Assembly (NCBI GenBank): GCA_012513545.1
Contig: JAAZCB010000881.1
Span: 1-11,612, forward strand
Length of the DNA stretch: 11,612 nt
Direction: 5' to 3'
From: Clostridiaceae bacterium
GTDB taxonomy: Bacteria; Bacillota_A; Clostridia; Acetivibrionales; Acetivibrionaceae
Numbering within the stretch: position 1 is the stretch's first letter; the number at the start of each line of letters is the position of its first letter. Of the stretch, positions 10,734 through 11,612 are shown piece by piece. Made by a program: the position numbers and the translations under genes. Under the pieces are notes generated by a model. It did no database searches. It was not told the origin of the DNA and was given only the letters and a program-made list of their open reading frames with translations.

Positions 10734-10794
10734 TTGCCATTTCACAAGGTGAAATCCGGCAAAAAGCGAGGGATTCGATGTCCCGAAGTTTTTT
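10734..10794 (+). other. two-hairpin structure followed by a T-run
   Basis: TTGCC+ATTTCAC (10734-10745), loop AAG, then GTGAAAT+CC+GGCAA (10749-10762) gives a 12-bp stem with a 2-nt bulge. A second short hairpin, GGGA (10770-10773) with TCCC (10781-10784), is followed by GAAG and six T (10789-10794). This could be a small RNA end, a leader with a terminator, or a repeat fragment. I could not match it to a known riboswitch class. Confidence 0.4.
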
Positions 10795-11011
10795 AATTCT
10801 AAACAACAAATGGATATGAGGTTTTGATTTTATTTGTTATAAGATATTTTCTTTCAGTTTGTTTCTTTTAGTACCAATGTTTTATAGGTTGTTGAATTCT
10901 ACTTAATGCTGACTGTTACTGTTTGTCAAAGGGAAGTTCATTTATTGGCAGGACAGTTTATGCTTTTATTAAAGTAATGGTCAGGCATATATTGCTAATT
11001 TGCCGGAAATC

Positions 11012-11040
11012 TTGAAGTTATTGTGCTTAAATAGTAAAAT
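11012..11040 (+). promoter_or_regulatory. candidate promoter of the ligase gene
   Basis: TTGAAG (11012-11017) and TAAAAT (11035-11040) are separated by 17 nt; each hexamer deviates from the sigma-A consensus in one or two bases. The expected start near 11047 gives a leader of about 55 nt before ATG 11102. Confidence 0.5.
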
Positions 11041-11101
11041 GAGAAATATATATATTTAGTATTATTTATTTCTTAGCACATACTATAAGGGGAGAAAACA
11101 T

Positions 11102-11612
11102 ATGAAAGATAAAAAAAGAGTGTTGATAATTTTTGGCGGACAGTCGTCTGAACATGAAGTTTCCAGGGTTTCGGCCACATCAATTATTAAGAACATTAAT
11201 ACTGATAAATTTGATATTTCAATTCTGGGTATAACTAAAGAAGGAAGATGGCTCCCGTATAACGGACCTTTGGAGAAGATTGCATCGGGGGAATGGGAAG
11301 AAATTGCCCTTAAGGGCAGGGTGAAAAGTCTTGAGGCAAATTGCAGTATTATTGACTCCATTGTTAACAACGGAATTGCACCGTGTGAGAATAACCAGGT
11401 TGATAATACAAAGCAAAACAGATTAAAGACAGATGTGATTTTTCCGGTATTACATGGAGCAAATGGCGAAGACGGTACTATACAGGGACTTTTTGAAATC
11501 GCAGGCATACCCTACGTTGGACCTGGGGTTTTGGGTTCGGCATTGGGGATGGACAAGATTTATGCAAAGATAATATTCGAAAAGGCAGGAATACCTCAGG
11601 CGGATTATCTCT
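11102..11612 (+). CDS. ddl: D-alanine--D-alanine ligase, N-terminal part (partial)
   Basis: The first 170 residues of an ATP-grasp ligase that joins two D-alanines for cell-wall peptidoglycan precursors in the cytosol; the gene runs off the window. GGQSSEHEVS (12-21) is the family's N-terminal signature, with E17 and S21 at the positions that contact the first D-alanine. HGANGEDGTIQGLFE (118-132) and PYVGPGVLGSALGMDK (137-152) are the next signatures, leading into the ATP-grasp domain. The frame is open throughout. A somewhat variable, polar stretch (about 72-110) precedes the HG motif. AAGGGGAG (11087-11094) is 7 nt upstream of the ATG. The part that decides between D-Ala and D-Lac/D-Ser specificity lies outside the window, so a Van-type ligase cannot be fully excluded, but no van genes are nearby. 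Confidence 0.93.
   Translation, partial: MKDKKRVLIIFGGQSSEHEVSRVSATSIIKNINTDKFDISILGITKEGRWLPYNGPLEKIASGEWEEIALKGRVKSLEANCSIIDSIVNNGIAPCENNQVDNTKQNRLKTDVIFPVLHGANGEDGTIQGLFEIAGIPYVGPGVLGSALGMDKIYAKIIFEKAGIPQADYL

Larger units (their letters stand above)
10388..11101. other. long intergenic region without a recognisable gene
   Basis: No convincing coding frame was seen in these 714 bp on either strand. It holds a large imperfect inverted repeat (10455-10671), a two-hairpin structure with a T-run (10734-10794), a promoter candidate (11012-11040) and the ribosome binding site of the ligase gene (11087-11094). The stretch 10800-11010 is AT-rich and I see nothing definite in it. Confidence 0.7.

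Noticed and set aside
10734..10794. Cyclic-di-GMP or T-box type riboswitch
   Set aside because: The conserved core motifs of these classes (for example GCACAGGGCAAACC or AGGGTGGAACCGCG) are absent.

Overview
The window looks like chromosome of a low-GC, Gram-positive anaerobe of the Clostridia. The evidence is AT-rich DNA, strong purine-rich ribosome binding sites, promoters of the TTGACA/TATAAT type, a very large secreted protein with five carbohydrate-binding modules joined by Pro/Thr linkers, and a Bce-type ABC permease relic. The multi-CBM6 protein suggests a plant-fibre-degrading relative of Ruminiclostridium. This placement is inference from gene content; no marker gene fixes the species.

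Layout. (1) 1-610: a possible tail of an upstream gene, then a small flavodoxin on the + strand, ending at a hairpin shared with the next gene. (2) 638-4981, - strand: a 1447-residue secreted protein. It has a signal peptide, five CBM6-like modules and a Pro/Thr linker, followed by a region that I read as a von Willebrand A (vWA) domain split by a large beta-rich insert. (3) 5229-5984, + strand: two in-frame fragments of a Bce-type ABC permease, separated by a stop codon and followed by a long perfect inverted repeat. (4) 6242-9187: a FAD/Rieske oxidoreductase on the - strand, divergent from a + strand pair made of a His-rich YmaF-like protein and a duplicated DUF2935 helical-bundle protein. 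(5) 9307-10671: a two-gene operon (six-helix membrane protein plus winged-helix regulator) with a near-consensus promoter and a palindromic operator candidate. Related inverted-repeat sequences lie on both sides of it. (6) 10388-11101: 714 bp without a recognisable gene, holding the larger repeat, a two-hairpin structure with a T-run, and a promoter candidate. (7) 11102-end: the start of a D-alanine--D-alanine ligase gene, cut by the window edge.

How the genes may work together. Group 4 combines two proteins with likely metal-binding residues and a flavin/[2Fe-2S] oxidoreductase around one intergenic region, which fits a redox, metal or stress role, but no substrate can be read from the sequence. 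In group 5 the regulator probably represses its own operon through the palindrome at 9395-9410. The secreted protein has carbohydrate-binding parts but no visible glycoside hydrolase, dockerin or sortase motif, so it looks more like an adhesin or scaffold than an enzyme. The most useful points to follow up are the split vWA domain, the repeat family around the group 5 operon, and the unassigned structured region upstream of the ligase gene.
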